A stretch of 64,000 nt of DNA from assembly GCA_001464455.1 (NCBI GenBank), contig LNEI01000004.1:124001-188000 (forward strand), in the 5' to 3' direction. The stretch is from Acidobacteria bacterium Ga0077534 (lineage in GTDB: Bacteria; Acidobacteriota; Blastocatellia; Pyrinomonadales; Pyrinomonadaceae). Both the position numbers and the translations under genes were made by a program. Within the stretch, counting starts at the first letter, position 1; each line of letters opens with the position of its first letter. Below are positions 41,164 to 49,796 of this stretch, in pieces. Under the pieces are notes generated by a model. That model ran no database searches, was not told the origin of the DNA, and was given only the letters and a program-made list of their open reading frames with translations.

Positions 41164-41183
41164 TCGTAGGATCAGGAATTTTT

Positions 41184-41209
41184 AACGCAAAGACGCGGAG
41201 GCCGCAAAG
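41184..41209. repeat. dispersed AACGCAAAGACGCGGAG repeat
   Basis: The string is also found, inverted and degenerate, at 62938-63047. It resembles a short dispersed repeat seen in many bacterial genomes. Confidence 0.65.
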
Positions 41210-41214
41210 TTTTT

Positions 41215-42909
41215 CTAGATCTTTGAATTTACGATGGCGAGGATCTCGGCTTCGAGGCGGATGGCTTCGGTTTGGATCTGCTCGCCTTCGGCGATCATTT
41301 TGGCGGCGAAGTCTTTGTCTTTTAGGCCAGCGGCGTTGATCTTGACGTTTAGGAAGGCTCCCATGACGGCCGATCGTGCACAGAGGGCGCCGACTCCGGC
41401 GTCGGTGACGGAATTCGGGTTGCCCTGCTCGGCCATCGCCCGGATGACCGCAAACGACTGAAGAGCACACTCCATCGTGCGAAACGGCACCTCGGTCGCG
41501 TAACGCGTTGCATCCTGTATCGCCGCCGTGCGAGCGGCCTTTTCCTCATCGCTCCCTTTCGGCAGGCCGAAGGCGTCCATTACCCTGTTAAACGAATTCG
41601 TATCCTCGTCGACGAGGAAAAGCATCTCGTTTTTCAGCTCCTGAGCTTTGATCGCGTGCTCTGAAAACTCTTCCCAGCGGTCGTCCCAACCGGCTTTGTG
41701 GGCAGAGAGATTTGCGACCATCGCCGCGAGCGAGGCCCCGAGCGCCCCGATGTACGCCGCGATCGAGCCGCCGCCGGGAGCGGGAGATTCGGACGCCGTT
41801 TCCTCGGCAAAACCGAAGACCGTGCGGTCGATCAGGCGGTTTGTGACATTTTCCTTTTCCAAGACGTATTCGATGATCTTTTCGTTGGGAACAAAGGGTT
41901 TAAGGTCGTCGAGGCCCATCGATTTGATGGCGATCTTCACGATCTCTTCCTCCGCGACGCCCAGCGAACGGCCCTGTTTTGCGAGGTAATGCTTCCCTGC
42001 CGCGATGATCGACGCCTTTGGCACCAGGCCGACGATCTCGAGCCCCGTCACGCGAACTCCACGCTGCCATGCCTTTTCACTCACCTCATCAAAAGCCACG
42101 TGCAGCGGCGTCTGCGACAGGTTCGTGATATTCATCGAGACCTGCGCGATGCCGTATTCGTCGATAAACCAGCCAATCGCTTTGGTACCTTTGAGCGTCC
42201 CGGGGATCATCACCGGCTCGCCGTTCTCGTCAAAAACCGGTTTCCCGACGATAGGGTTTCCCTCTCGTTTTTGTCGCCCTTTTTCACGAACGTCAAATGC
42301 TATCGCGTTCGCCCGGCGGGTCGAAGTAGTATTGAGATTGAAGTTGACAGCGATCAGGAAATCGCGTGCCCCGACTGCTACCGCACCTGAGCGAGCGACG
42401 CTTTCGTTGAATTCCGTGGGGCCGAAATCGGGCTTCCATTCTTCGCTTGCGATCTTGTCTTTCAGGCCTTCGTATTCACCTTCGCGGCAATTGGCCAGAT
42501 TTCGCCGCTTTTCCTCCGAAGCGGCGTTCTCGTAAAGATAAACCGGGATGCCAAGCTCTTCGCCGATGCGTTGGCCGAGTTGGCGAGCAAAGTCCGCAGC
42601 CTCTTCCATAGTCACGCCCGCGACGGGCACGAGCGGGCAAACGTCAGTTGCTCCGAAGCGCGGATGATCGCCTTTGTGGTGCCGCATGTCGATCGTTTCC
42701 TGGGCTTTTTTTACGGCTTGAAACGCCGCTTCGACTACTGCTTCAGGTTCGCCAACAAAGGTCACGACCGTCCGATTAGTCGTCACACCGGGATCGACGT
42801 CGAGCAGTTTAACACCCTCAACGCGCTCGACCGCATCCGTGATCTGCTTGATCACGGACATATCACGCCCTTCGCTAAAGTTTGGGACGCATTCGATAAG
42901 CCTATTCAT
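41215..42909 (-). CDS. ftcD: bifunctional glutamate formimidoyltransferase / formimidoyl-THF cyclodeaminase
   Basis: A 564-residue fusion used in histidine breakdown: it moves the formimino group from N-formimino-glutamate to tetrahydrofolate and then releases ammonia. The N-terminal transferase (about 1-335) has LIECVPNFSEGRD, HHKGDHPRFGATDVCPLVPV, GARDFLIAVNFNL and NITN. The C-terminal cyclodeaminase (about 345-560) has SPAPGGGSIAAYIGALGASLAAMVANLS and ITDAGVGA-like NSVTDAGVGALCARSAV. Both halves look intact. No hut genes lie nearby; the SDR gene upstream is 42 bp away on the same strand. Confidence 0.95.
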   Translation of the reverse strand: MNRLIECVPNFSEGRDMSVIKQITDAVERVEGVKLLDVDPGVTTNRTVVTFVGEPEAVVEAAFQAVKKAQETIDMRHHKGDHPRFGATDVCPLVPVAGVTMEEAADFARQLGQRIGEELGIPVYLYENAASEEKRRNLANCREGEYEGLKDKIASEEWKPDFGPTEFNESVARSGAVAVGARDFLIAVNFNLNTTSTRRANAIAFDVREKGRQKREGNPIVGKPVFDENGEPVMIPGTLKGTKAIGWFIDEYGIAQVSMNITNLSQTPLHVAFDEVSEKAWQRGVRVTGLEIVGLVPKASIIAAGKHYLAKQGRSLGVAEEEIVKIAIKSMGLDDLKPFVPNEKIIEYVLEKENVTNRLIDRTVFGFAEETASESPAPGGGSIAAYIGALGASLAAMVANLSAHKAGWDDRWEEFSEHAIKAQELKNEMLFLVDEDTNSFNRVMDAFGLPKGSDEEKAARTAAIQDATRYATEVPFRTMECALQSFAVIRAMAEQGNPNSVTDAGVGALCARSAVMGAFLNVKINAAGLKDKDFAAKMIAEGEQIQTEAIRLEAEILAIVNSKI

Positions 42910-42951
42910 CTGAGTTGCTTATGGGCCTTATATTAAGGTAGAACTTGAATC

Positions 42952-43701
42952 CTAGGTGATAGCTCCGCCATCGACAATTACGACTTCGCCGCTCATAAAG
43001 CTGTTGCGGTCTGAGCACATAAACGCTGCGAACTCGGCTAGCTCACTCGGCTGCCCTTGGCGGCCTTTGGCTACCCAGTGATCGTGAATGGCGAGCAGGC
43101 GTTCGGGCAGGGTTGCCCCTAGGTCGGTGTCAAAAATCCCGGCGGCGATCGCATTGACCGAAACGCCGAAGCTCGCGGCTTCTCGTGACAGGCATTTGGT
43201 AAAGCCGATCATTGCTGCTTTCGAGGTCGCGTAGTGAACCGATGTTGGCAGGCTGCGAATGGCCCCGACTGAGGTTATATTGACGATCGAACCCTGACGC
43301 TCGCGGATCATTTGCTTGTAGAATGGCTTCGTTACCGCAAACAGGCTTCCAACGTTGGTATCGACGACCCAATCCCAGCTTTTGTCCGTCGTAGTGGCAA
43401 AATTATCGCCTTTGTTGACGGCTGCATTATTGACCAAAACGTTAACAGGCCCCCACGCGTCCTTGATCTCGCGGGCGATGTGCTTCATTCCATAGCGGTC
43501 GGTGACTGAGACCTTGTAGCTAAGAGCACGGCGGCCATGGGCCTCGATCTTTGCGCGGACCGCATCCGCCAGATCGTCGCTGGAATGATAGTTGAACGCC
43601 ACATCGGCGCCCTCGCGAGCGAAGACCTCGCAAATCGCAGCGCCGATCCCACGGGTTCCGCCCGATACAAAAGCGCGTTTTCCTTCAAGTAAAAGGCTCA
43701 A
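42952..43701 (-). CDS. short-chain dehydrogenase/reductase (FabG-like)
   Basis: A 249-residue classical SDR. Cofactor motif GGTRGIG (14-20), NNAA (91-94), catalytic Ser144, Tyr157 and Lys161 (YATSK), and the C-terminal VDGG. The charged residues after the second strand suggest NADP(H) preference, uncertain. The fold fits 3-oxoacyl reductases but also sugar or steroid dehydrogenases. It lies 42 bp upstream of ftcD. Substrate unknown. Confidence 0.92.
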   Translation of the reverse strand: MSLLLEGKRAFVSGGTRGIGAAICEVFAREGADVAFNYHSSDDLADAVRAKIEAHGRRALSYKVSVTDRYGMKHIAREIKDAWGPVNVLVNNAAVNKGDNFATTTDKSWDWVVDTNVGSLFAVTKPFYKQMIRERQGSIVNITSVGAIRSLPTSVHYATSKAAMIGFTKCLSREAASFGVSVNAIAAGIFDTDLGATLPERLLAIHDHWVAKGRQGQPSELAEFAAFMCSDRNSFMSGEVVIVDGGAIT

Positions 43702-43798
43702 TGGACTATCTCTCCGTTGCTAAAGAATACAATTGAAAAGGTTAATGAAATCGACGGAAAGTAACAAGCGCGGAAACGTAAAACCGATGGTCAAGTGC

Positions 43799-44977
43799 TC
43801 ACGCGGCGGCTTTTTCCTGGGTGAATGGATACGGAAGCATGGCGTTTATCTCGCGAATGATCTGCTCGGTAGAATCAGGCATCGTCATTCCGCCGGTTGC
43901 CGCACGCATGCGCGAATAACGAGCTCTATCATCGAGCAGGCCACGGATGGTCGGCACGATGTCGGACGAGTTTTTGAGCAGGATCCCAGCACCTTTTCGC
44001 TCGATCAGCTCGACGGTTCCGGCTTCCTGCGGCATCGGGGGCGTTGTAGCGTCGGCGATGATGGGAAGACGGCAGGCGAGAGCTTCGAACGTGGTCAGGC
44101 CGCCGAGCTTTGAGACCATCACGTTGGCCGAATGCATCAGCTTTTCGATCTCTTCCGAGTAGCCGATGACCTTGACCGGAAATTTCGCGTGCTTCGCGAT
44201 CTCTTCAGCTTCGAGCCGAAGCTCCTCGTTCTTACCCGCTAGAAAGATGGCCTGGACATCCAGTTCTCCGCGCACGAGTTCCTTAAATATTTGTGGAATA
44301 TTCCCGCCGCCGATCCATCCTGCATTTACAAAAACCGTGAATTTATCCGGGTCGAGGCCGTAGAATCGCCGGGCATCCTGGGCGTCTTTCTCGTTCGCTT
44401 CACGAAATTTTGGATTTACCGGCATACCAGAGATCTTTATCTTCTCGGGAGAGACGCCGTAATCGATGAGTTGGTCTCTCGCGTCTTCGTTAGCCACGAG
44501 ATAAAGCGAAACATCATCACATGCCCACCCCTTCCAAAAGCCGTAACATGGATCAGTGACAACAGTTACAAGCGGAACCTGATCCGTTAGATTAAGTTCG
44601 CGAAGAATGCGTCCAAAGATGTGCTGTGTGAGCGGATGAACACTGACGACGACGTGCGGGCACCATTTCTCGAACTGATCGCGACAAAAACCGATGCAGC
44701 GTCTCATGAAAAACTCGCGAGTCTCAGGCCTGATCTTGTTAACGGCCCAATAGAGATATTTCATCCAATGCTGCTTGTTTCGGAGGGTCCAATTGTAAAG
44801 ATTTACAAGCTTATCAGTCACATGATGCGACTCTTCGACCCCCTTGATCGTCTTAACCACCGCCGATTCGCTTTTCCAAAACCGCTCAAACCCATCCGAG
44901 ATCGCCTGCGCAGCAGAACGATGCCCGCCGCCGGTATCGGACGAGATGATCAGTATCTTTGGTGTGGTTTGTGACAT
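43799..44977 (-). CDS. MGDG-synthase-like glycosyltransferase
   Basis: A 392-residue GT28/MurG-fold enzyme. The N-terminal MGDG-synthase domain starts KILIISSDTGGGHRSAAQAISDGF; the C-terminal nucleotide-sugar site is around NAGWIGGGNIPQI and SKLGGLTTFEALACRLPII. The family puts hexoses on diacylglycerol (as in YpfP/UgtP and MGDG synthases). It is last in an operon with hicA, hicB and a radical SAM gene, with TAAATG joining hicA to its start. Glycolipid formation at the membrane is the most likely role. Confidence 0.9.
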   Translation of the reverse strand: MSQTTPKILIISSDTGGGHRSAAQAISDGFERFWKSESAVVKTIKGVEESHHVTDKLVNLYNWTLRNKQHWMKYLYWAVNKIRPETREFFMRRCIGFCRDQFEKWCPHVVVSVHPLTQHIFGRILRELNLTDQVPLVTVVTDPCYGFWKGWACDDVSLYLVANEDARDQLIDYGVSPEKIKISGMPVNPKFREANEKDAQDARRFYGLDPDKFTVFVNAGWIGGGNIPQIFKELVRGELDVQAIFLAGKNEELRLEAEEIAKHAKFPVKVIGYSEEIEKLMHSANVMVSKLGGLTTFEALACRLPIIADATTPPMPQEAGTVELIERKGAGILLKNSSDIVPTIRGLLDDRARYSRMRAATGGMTMPDSTEQIIREINAMLPYPFTQEKAAA

Positions 44978-45163
44978 TTACGGAAGTGGTATCTCGAGCT
45001 GACGGCATATCTTGATTGCCGTGTATTCCACAATCTCATTGTGGCGAGGTACTGAAGTTCGCTTCTTCGTATCTACCTTTTCCCAAATCGTATGGCTTGC
45101 ACATTCTCTCAGCAATCGGCAATTATTCGCCTCAAGATGCCGAATTAGATCACGCCGCTTCAT
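44978..45163 (-). CDS. hicA: HicA-type mRNA interferase toxin
   Basis: A 61-residue HicA: MKRRDLIRHLEANNCRLLRECASHTIWEK with catalytic His24, then VPRHNEIVEYTAIKICRQLEIP. HicA folds as a double-stranded-RNA-binding-like domain and cleaves mRNA. It overlaps hicB by 14 bp, and its stop touches the ATG of the glycosyltransferase gene. The order hicB-hicA is the reverse of the more common hicA-hicB. All key residues seem present, so it should be active if free of HicB. Confidence 0.88.
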   Translation of the reverse strand: MKRRDLIRHLEANNCRLLRECASHTIWEKVDTKKRTSVPRHNEIVEYTAIKICRQLEIPLP

Positions 45164-45440
45164 ACACTAGCTTTGGCACAACCTTGACCCGCGACGATGC
45201 ATTTAGGATCAAATGGATCGGCTCGTCAATATCGGATTCGTGGTCCGAAAGCACCCCGTTAGGAACCGGAAGCGACTCGCCAAGGAGCAAGTTCGTTTCG
45301 GCCATATCAACGAGAGCCTCTGCTAGTAGCGACCGAGCCTCGTCGAGGTTTTTGCCGCAGGTTAAAACCCCGGGGAAATCAATGACTTCCCCGTGAACCC
45401 CGTCGTCCAGATATTTGTAGACGGCCTTGTACGTCAACAT
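45150..45440 (-). CDS. hicB: HicB-type antitoxin
   Basis: A 96-residue protein with the HicB partial RNase H fold: YKAVYKYLDDGVHGEVIDFPGVLTCGKNLDEARSLLAEALVDMAETNLLLGESLP. A C-terminal DNA-binding helix-turn-helix or ribbon is not evident; the tail is ILNASSRVKVVPKLVYEAA, so autoregulation may be weak or absent. It begins 1 bp after the stop of the radical SAM gene, which implies that it relies on the upstream promoter. Confidence 0.88.
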   Translation of the reverse strand: MLTYKAVYKYLDDGVHGEVIDFPGVLTCGKNLDEARSLLAEALVDMAETNLLLGESLPVPNGVLSDHESDIDEPIHLILNASSRVKVVPKLVYEAA

Positions 45441-45441
45441 A

Positions 45442-46623
45442 CTATGCCTTCAACGCAACCTCTCTCGCGGTCGCAAAACCAGCCGATTTTGCGGCTTTTT
45501 TCATCTGTTTCTCAAGCTTCTTGATCTTGATGAGATGACTGGCGTTGAATGGCAGCGATGGGTAGAAACAGTTTGATTCGTGCGTGCAATAGCAGCCGGC
45601 CCCGGCCTCTTTGCGACGTTCGTCCATCATGTCGGTTCGCCATGCAGATTGAAAATTCCAGTCGTAATCGCGAAGATTCAGCACGTCAGCCTTATTTTCA
45701 CATGAAGAAAGAGCCCCGTTGTCGTAGATCACCGCACCGGCACTGCCGGCATAACATTTTAGCTGGGCCTTCTCTTCTTCTTTGGTCTTAGCAATAACAT
45801 CGTGCATGTAGATGTCGACCGCGGCTTTGAAGAAACCACCGTCGCCGCCATAGTTGTTCTTCAGCGCCGCGCTTTTGGTGTCATCAAGGATCATCTGCGA
45901 GAGCTGCTGATAGCGGCGGTGATCGAACTCAAGCTCGATCGGGTCAGCCGACGGAGGTCTAATATAGTTGATATTTACCTTGTCCGGCTTCAGGTCATGC
46001 TTTAAGAAATCATACCAGTCAAAAATCGTGTCCTCGTTCGAATGCATCACACACGTGCAGGTCTGAATATCGAGCTTAGGGTACTGCTCTTTCTTCATCT
46101 GCTGGAGTGTTCGCGCGGTATGGATAGCCTTATCCCAACTTCCCTCTTTGCGGCGGATCTTCTCGTGGGCGTCCTTCATTCCGTCAATGCCGAGAGCGAC
46201 CGAAACGTTCAGGTTCGGGCATTCGTCCATAATGCGAGCGACATCGGGGAATATCCGCGGGTGTATCTGGCCGTTCGACATCAGGTAAACACTGTCGAGC
46301 TTGTTATTTTCGTAAAAGGCACGTACGATCTCCGGCAGGTCTTTACGGGTGAACGGTTCGCCGCCTGCGAGCACCAAAACGCCGAGGTTTCCGCCAAGGG
46401 TTTCAGAGATGCGGGCGATCTCGTCCGTTTTCATCTGCAGCTTTTTGCGCGGGCGATCGTCGAGCTCCTCCGTAAAGAAGCAGTGCGTACATCGCATGTC
46501 GCAAACGCTTGTTACCAGAATATTTAAAAATACCGGCGATATCGGCTTACCAACCAATATGCTTGCCCAGCGTTTAAAGATCTCTTTTGTCGCAAAATCC
46601 ATTATCTTCACCTTCTCTGCCAA
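45442..46623 (-). CDS. radical SAM protein with SPASM-like C-terminus
   Basis: A 393-residue radical SAM enzyme. The 4Fe-4S motif is Cys41, Cys45, Cys48 (CDMRCTHCFF); GGEPFTRKDLPEIV follows. A Cys-rich C-terminal region (KCYAGSAG, SSCE, GCYCTHESNC) may hold an auxiliary cluster as in SPASM/twitch proteins. The first gene of the operon with hicB, hicA and the glycolipid-type glycosyltransferase. Its substrate is unknown; lipid or peptide modification are both possible. No precursor-peptide gene is visible next to it. Confidence 0.9.
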   Translation of the reverse strand: MAEKVKIMDFATKEIFKRWASILVGKPISPVFLNILVTSVCDMRCTHCFFTEELDDRPRKKLQMKTDEIARISETLGGNLGVLVLAGGEPFTRKDLPEIVRAFYENNKLDSVYLMSNGQIHPRIFPDVARIMDECPNLNVSVALGIDGMKDAHEKIRRKEGSWDKAIHTARTLQQMKKEQYPKLDIQTCTCVMHSNEDTIFDWYDFLKHDLKPDKVNINYIRPPSADPIELEFDHRRYQQLSQMILDDTKSAALKNNYGGDGGFFKAAVDIYMHDVIAKTKEEEKAQLKCYAGSAGAVIYDNGALSSCENKADVLNLRDYDWNFQSAWRTDMMDERRKEAGAGCYCTHESNCFYPSLPFNASHLIKIKKLEKQMKKAAKSAGFATAREVALKA

Positions 46624-46864
46624 TCGGCACCCAACTTAGATGCGGCCATACCTCTCCAAGTTACAATTTACTTTATTTACAGGCGTTTGGGAAACGTCTA
46701 TGCCTTAGAACTCGCAGTATTTTGATTCAAAAGAAATGCTCCACGACGACTATTTTTTCGCGTTCCGCAGCGGCAATAGATTTGTACCGCGTGCGACATT
46801 TTAGTTTCGGATGTTTAGATGTATATTTACCGTGCTGGATCGATCAGCTTTCAAACCTCAAAAT

Positions 46865-48235
46865 ATGTCCAAAATAAACCGCCGCGATCTGCTCAAGACG
46901 CTTTCTTTATCGCTTGCATCAGGGCTTGCAGTGCCAGGCACCCTGCTTTCTGAACGTAGCCTGACGGAAGAGACCGAGCAGTTCTTTCGCTCGGACCTTC
47001 AGCTCGACAAACCTGTCACGGCGATAACGCTCGGTGCCGGGGCGAGGGGCAATGTCTATGGGAACTATGCGGTAAGTTATCCCAAGAATCTAGATATTGT
47101 CGGTGTTGCCGAACCAATCAAGGTGCGCAACGAAAGATATACGCAGAAGCACGATATCGCCGAAGCAAATCGATTTGATACCTGGGAAAGGGTCTTTGAG
47201 CGGCCAAAGTTTGCCGACGCGATCATTATCTCGACTCCCGACAACCTTCATTACGCTCCTTGTATGAAAGCCCTCGAGATGGGTTACGACATTCTTCTTG
47301 AAAAGCCGATATCACCGAGCGAGAAAGAGTGCCGCGACATCCTGAAGCTCGCGAAGAAGAAAGGCCGCATCGTCGCGGTTTGCCATGTGCTGCGTTACGC
47401 CCCGTATTTCATCAAATTGCGTGAGCTGATCCAGAGCGGCGTGATGGGAAAAGTCGTTTCAATTCAACATTTTGAGCCGATCGGACATATTCACATGAGC
47501 CACTCGTATGTTCGCGGAAACTGGCACAATAGCAAGGCAACTACGCCGATCATTCTGGCAAAGTCGTGCCACGACCTCGACATTCTCCGCTGGATGCTCG
47601 GGAAACCATGCAAGAGTATTCAGGCATTCGGAGAACTGAGTTGGTTTAGAAAAGAAAATGCCCCTGAGGGGAGTACCGCGAGATGCACCGACGGCTGCAA
47701 GGTAGAGAGTTCGTGTCCATATTCGGCATTAAAGACATATTACCGGAACCGAGGCTGGACTTACGTATTCGACCTTCCCGAAAATAAGGAAGAACAGGGC
47801 GACTACATTCTAAACAAATTAAAAACAACCAATTACGGCCGATGCGTCTATAGGATGGAGAACGATCAACCCGACCACTACACGACCAATATCCTCTTCG
47901 AGGACAACGTCACCGCGTCTTTCTCGATGGAGGCCTTCACCTCCTACAGCGGCCGGCGAACACGCGTCATGGGAACGCTCGGCGACGTTGTTGGCGATAT
48001 GACATCGATGGTCCACACTGATTTCCTGACAGGCAAAAAGACCGAATGGAAACAGCAGTCCGACGGCCACGGCGGCGGCGACTGGCGTCTCGTTAACGAT
48101 TGGCTCCTCGCCATCTCGAAAAAAGACCCGTCGCTCCTGACCTCCACGATCGATCAATCCATCGAAAGCCACATCATGGGCTTCATGGCAGAAAAAAGCC
48201 GCAAGAACAAACAGGTTATCGATGTGAGGATGTGA
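46865..48235 (+). CDS. Tat-exported Gfo/Idh/MocA family oxidoreductase
   Basis: About 456 residues from ATG 46865 (MSKINRRDLLKTLSLSLASG), where RRD plus a hydrophobic stretch forms a Tat signal. The Rossmann part has ITLGAGARGNVYGNYA, PDNLHYAPCMKALEMGYDILLEKPIS and the EKP motif of the family; the second domain has a Cys-rich insert CTDGCKVESSCPYS. These enzymes oxidise or epimerise sugars and cyclitols with NAD(P), which is usually bound before Tat export. It is divergent from the radical SAM operon with a 241-bp gap. Confidence 0.9.
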   Translation: MSKINRRDLLKTLSLSLASGLAVPGTLLSERSLTEETEQFFRSDLQLDKPVTAITLGAGARGNVYGNYAVSYPKNLDIVGVAEPIKVRNERYTQKHDIAEANRFDTWERVFERPKFADAIIISTPDNLHYAPCMKALEMGYDILLEKPISPSEKECRDILKLAKKKGRIVAVCHVLRYAPYFIKLRELIQSGVMGKVVSIQHFEPIGHIHMSHSYVRGNWHNSKATTPIILAKSCHDLDILRWMLGKPCKSIQAFGELSWFRKENAPEGSTARCTDGCKVESSCPYSALKTYYRNRGWTYVFDLPENKEEQGDYILNKLKTTNYGRCVYRMENDQPDHYTTNILFEDNVTASFSMEAFTSYSGRRTRVMGTLGDVVGDMTSMVHTDFLTGKKTEWKQQSDGHGGGDWRLVNDWLLAISKKDPSLLTSTIDQSIESHIMGFMAEKSRKNKQVIDVRM

Positions 48236-48553
48236 TAATGGGCCGCCGCCGAACCGACGATCGTCTGGTGCGATCGTCAAGAACCAATTCTTAGGAAAGT
48301 TCTGCAAGAGACCCTCCGATCACTTAAAACAACCAAATCACAGACGTTGCCGATACCATCTCGATCGGAGTCGTCTTGGTTTGGGTTTGGATCGCTCGCC
48401 TCTTGTGTGCCCCTCCAGATCTTTAGGAAATTTAGTGGGTCCTGCCAGATTTGCTTCAGCGATTTTTTTGCGGGGCGATGATGGCTTTTCAGACTTTTTG
48501 ACGCATTCATTGACGGCCGCCGAAAAACGGCCGAATTCTGAAGGAGAAAAGTA
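48236..48553. other. 318-bp gap with a gene relic
   Basis: Aside from the relic at 48337-48393 the stretch shows no gene. Fragments of hairpins (for example GATCG repeats at 48260-48280) occur. Confidence 0.55.
48337..48393 (-). pseudogene. thrombospondin type 3 repeat remnant
   Basis: The minus strand reads DPNPNQDDSDRDGIGNVCD, a calcium-binding TSP3 repeat. It is embedded in a frame (48277-48570) with no signal peptide and no further repeats. Most likely the remains of a larger exported protein that has been lost. Confidence 0.6.
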
Positions 48554-49102
48554 ATGAAGAACATTTTCACAGCATTAATTTTGGGGCTCGTTATTACGGG
48601 AGTTTCATTGGCACAGGCTCCGGCGAGATATCAAGGGGTAAAGACCGCAGTTGTCGAATTCACTCCGGGTGCAAACGCTTCTGCGATGAATGACATGGCT
48701 AAACGTCAGTTGCAGACCACCCTCTCGGCGTCGCTCAACCACACCCGCAAGTTTGACGTCTACGACACCCGCCATACACGAAACGCAACGCAGGCAAATC
48801 TGACGAACATCAACAGCAGCAGTTCGACAGCCGCCGCAGTTAAAGTCGGCAAGCAACTGGGAGTTGCATATGTGGTGACGGGCAATGTACGGGAATATAT
48901 TCCAAAGGCAACTGACGGACACGGCAGCGCGGCGGTCACCGTTAGGATGGTCGAGGTAGCAACCGGCAAGGTCAAATATTCGGGTGAGGTCACAGTGCGA
49001 AGTGGAAAGCCTATGCGTACCGGCGGCGTTCCCGAAATGCACGCAGAAGTTATGCGGCACGTAGTCGACCAATTCACCGATCTACTCGCCGGCCGCCTTT
49101 AA
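48554..49102 (+). CDS. exported CsgG/LpoB-like protein
   Basis: A 182-residue protein with GAAGGAGA before the ATG and a signal peptide (MKNIFTALILGLVITGVSLAQ). The mature chain has the alpha/beta pattern of the CsgG-like nucleotide-less fold: VKTAVVEFTPGANASAMNDMAKRQLQTTLSASL, FDVYDTRHT, KVGKQLGVAYVVTGNVREYI and VTVRMVEVATGKVKYSGEV. Such proteins bind other envelope proteins, as LpoB does with PBP1b. No lipobox Cys is present. Partner unknown. Confidence 0.78.
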   Translation: MKNIFTALILGLVITGVSLAQAPARYQGVKTAVVEFTPGANASAMNDMAKRQLQTTLSASLNHTRKFDVYDTRHTRNATQANLTNINSSSSTAAAVKVGKQLGVAYVVTGNVREYIPKATDGHGSAAVTVRMVEVATGKVKYSGEVTVRSGKPMRTGGVPEMHAEVMRHVVDQFTDLLAGRL

Positions 49103-49123
49103 CTCAAGTAGACGCTCTGTAAA

Positions 49124-49161
49124 CAAAAAATGACGGAAGGAACTTCGAATCCTTCCGTCAT
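49124..49161 (-). terminator. rho-independent terminator (minus strand)
   Basis: A 12-bp perfect stem ATGACGGAAGGA/TCCTTCCGTCAT at 49130-49161, with an A-run on its left (49124-49130) that is a U-tract for minus-strand transcripts. It ends the small membrane gene 25 bp to the right. Confidence 0.85.
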
Positions 49162-49186
49162 GCCTGAAACTTCGATCAGGGATACA

Positions 49187-49339
49187 CTAGACTGGTCGGC
49201 GGCCCGTAATTAGCTGCACGAGCAGCACTACGACCGCTACCACCAGCAGTACGTGGATAAGGTTACCAACGGCCGCACCCGCAAACCCGAATCCTAATGC
49301 CCAAAGTACTAAAAGTATTAAAATGATTGTCCAAAGCAT
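49187..49339 (-). CDS. lmo0937-like small membrane protein
   Basis: A 50-residue protein: MLWTIILILLVLWALGFGF, then AAVGNLIHVLLVVAVVVLLVQLITGRRP. This is the very widespread lmo0937/DUF5670-type two-helix protein with the conserved NLIHVLLV pattern and a basic end. GGAGGAGA lies just before the ATG and a terminator follows, which supports an independent expressed gene. The family has been linked to stress in other bacteria; its role is not known. Confidence 0.82.
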   Translation of the reverse strand: MLWTIILILLVLWALGFGFAGAAVGNLIHVLLVVAVVVLLVQLITGRRPV

Positions 49340-49426
49340 ATTCTCTCCTCCCAAAAAAATGAATAATACCCTTTGATTATCGATGATCGACCGAGCCTCT
49401 GCCCATCGGGATTATCCGTAAAAAGG

Positions 49427-49639
49427 CTAGGGATTTTCCCTTATCCGGGTTTCCCCGTCCTCGATCTCGCCGAGCGAGTCAGGTTTTGGGTTCCCAATGT
49501 TCCTGCTTTTGGATCCTGCACCTTCTGAGGAGTTACTCTCGCTAGAGCAGTCGGAGACTTTGTTTTGAAGTCGCGCCGCATCGTGATCATTATGAGCTTT
49601 TAAGACAGCATTAATCAGTGTTTTGGCTTCATCGTGCAT
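49427..49639 (-). CDS. small acidic hypothetical protein
   Basis: A 70-residue frame: MHDEAKTLINAVLKAHNDHDAARLQNKV, then a Ser/Glu-rich disordered tail. The first 28 residues look like an amphipathic helix; the rest has no motif. No ribosome-binding site was seen. It may be real but short and unsupported; the ATG at 49637-49639 is the only start. Confidence 0.35.
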   Translation of the reverse strand: MHDEAKTLINAVLKAHNDHDAARLQNKVSDCSSESNSSEGAGSKSRNIGNPKPDSLGEIEDGETRIRENP

Positions 49640-49796
49640 GTCTAAATGCTAATAGCCGTAACCAATAAGTTCAGCATTGAAGCAGACATTCGATGCAAAA
49701 TACCGAGAATCAGGTCGATGTTCGCGAGTTTTGACTAATCGCTTCTACGCTCCGGAAGTGGAGATCGGTGGCCAGGAAAGCTATGGAGCACGTGGG

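Noticed and set aside
45150-45440. Radical SAM-modified peptide precursor adjacent to the radical SAM gene
   Set aside because: The only small adjacent genes are clear HicB and HicA proteins.
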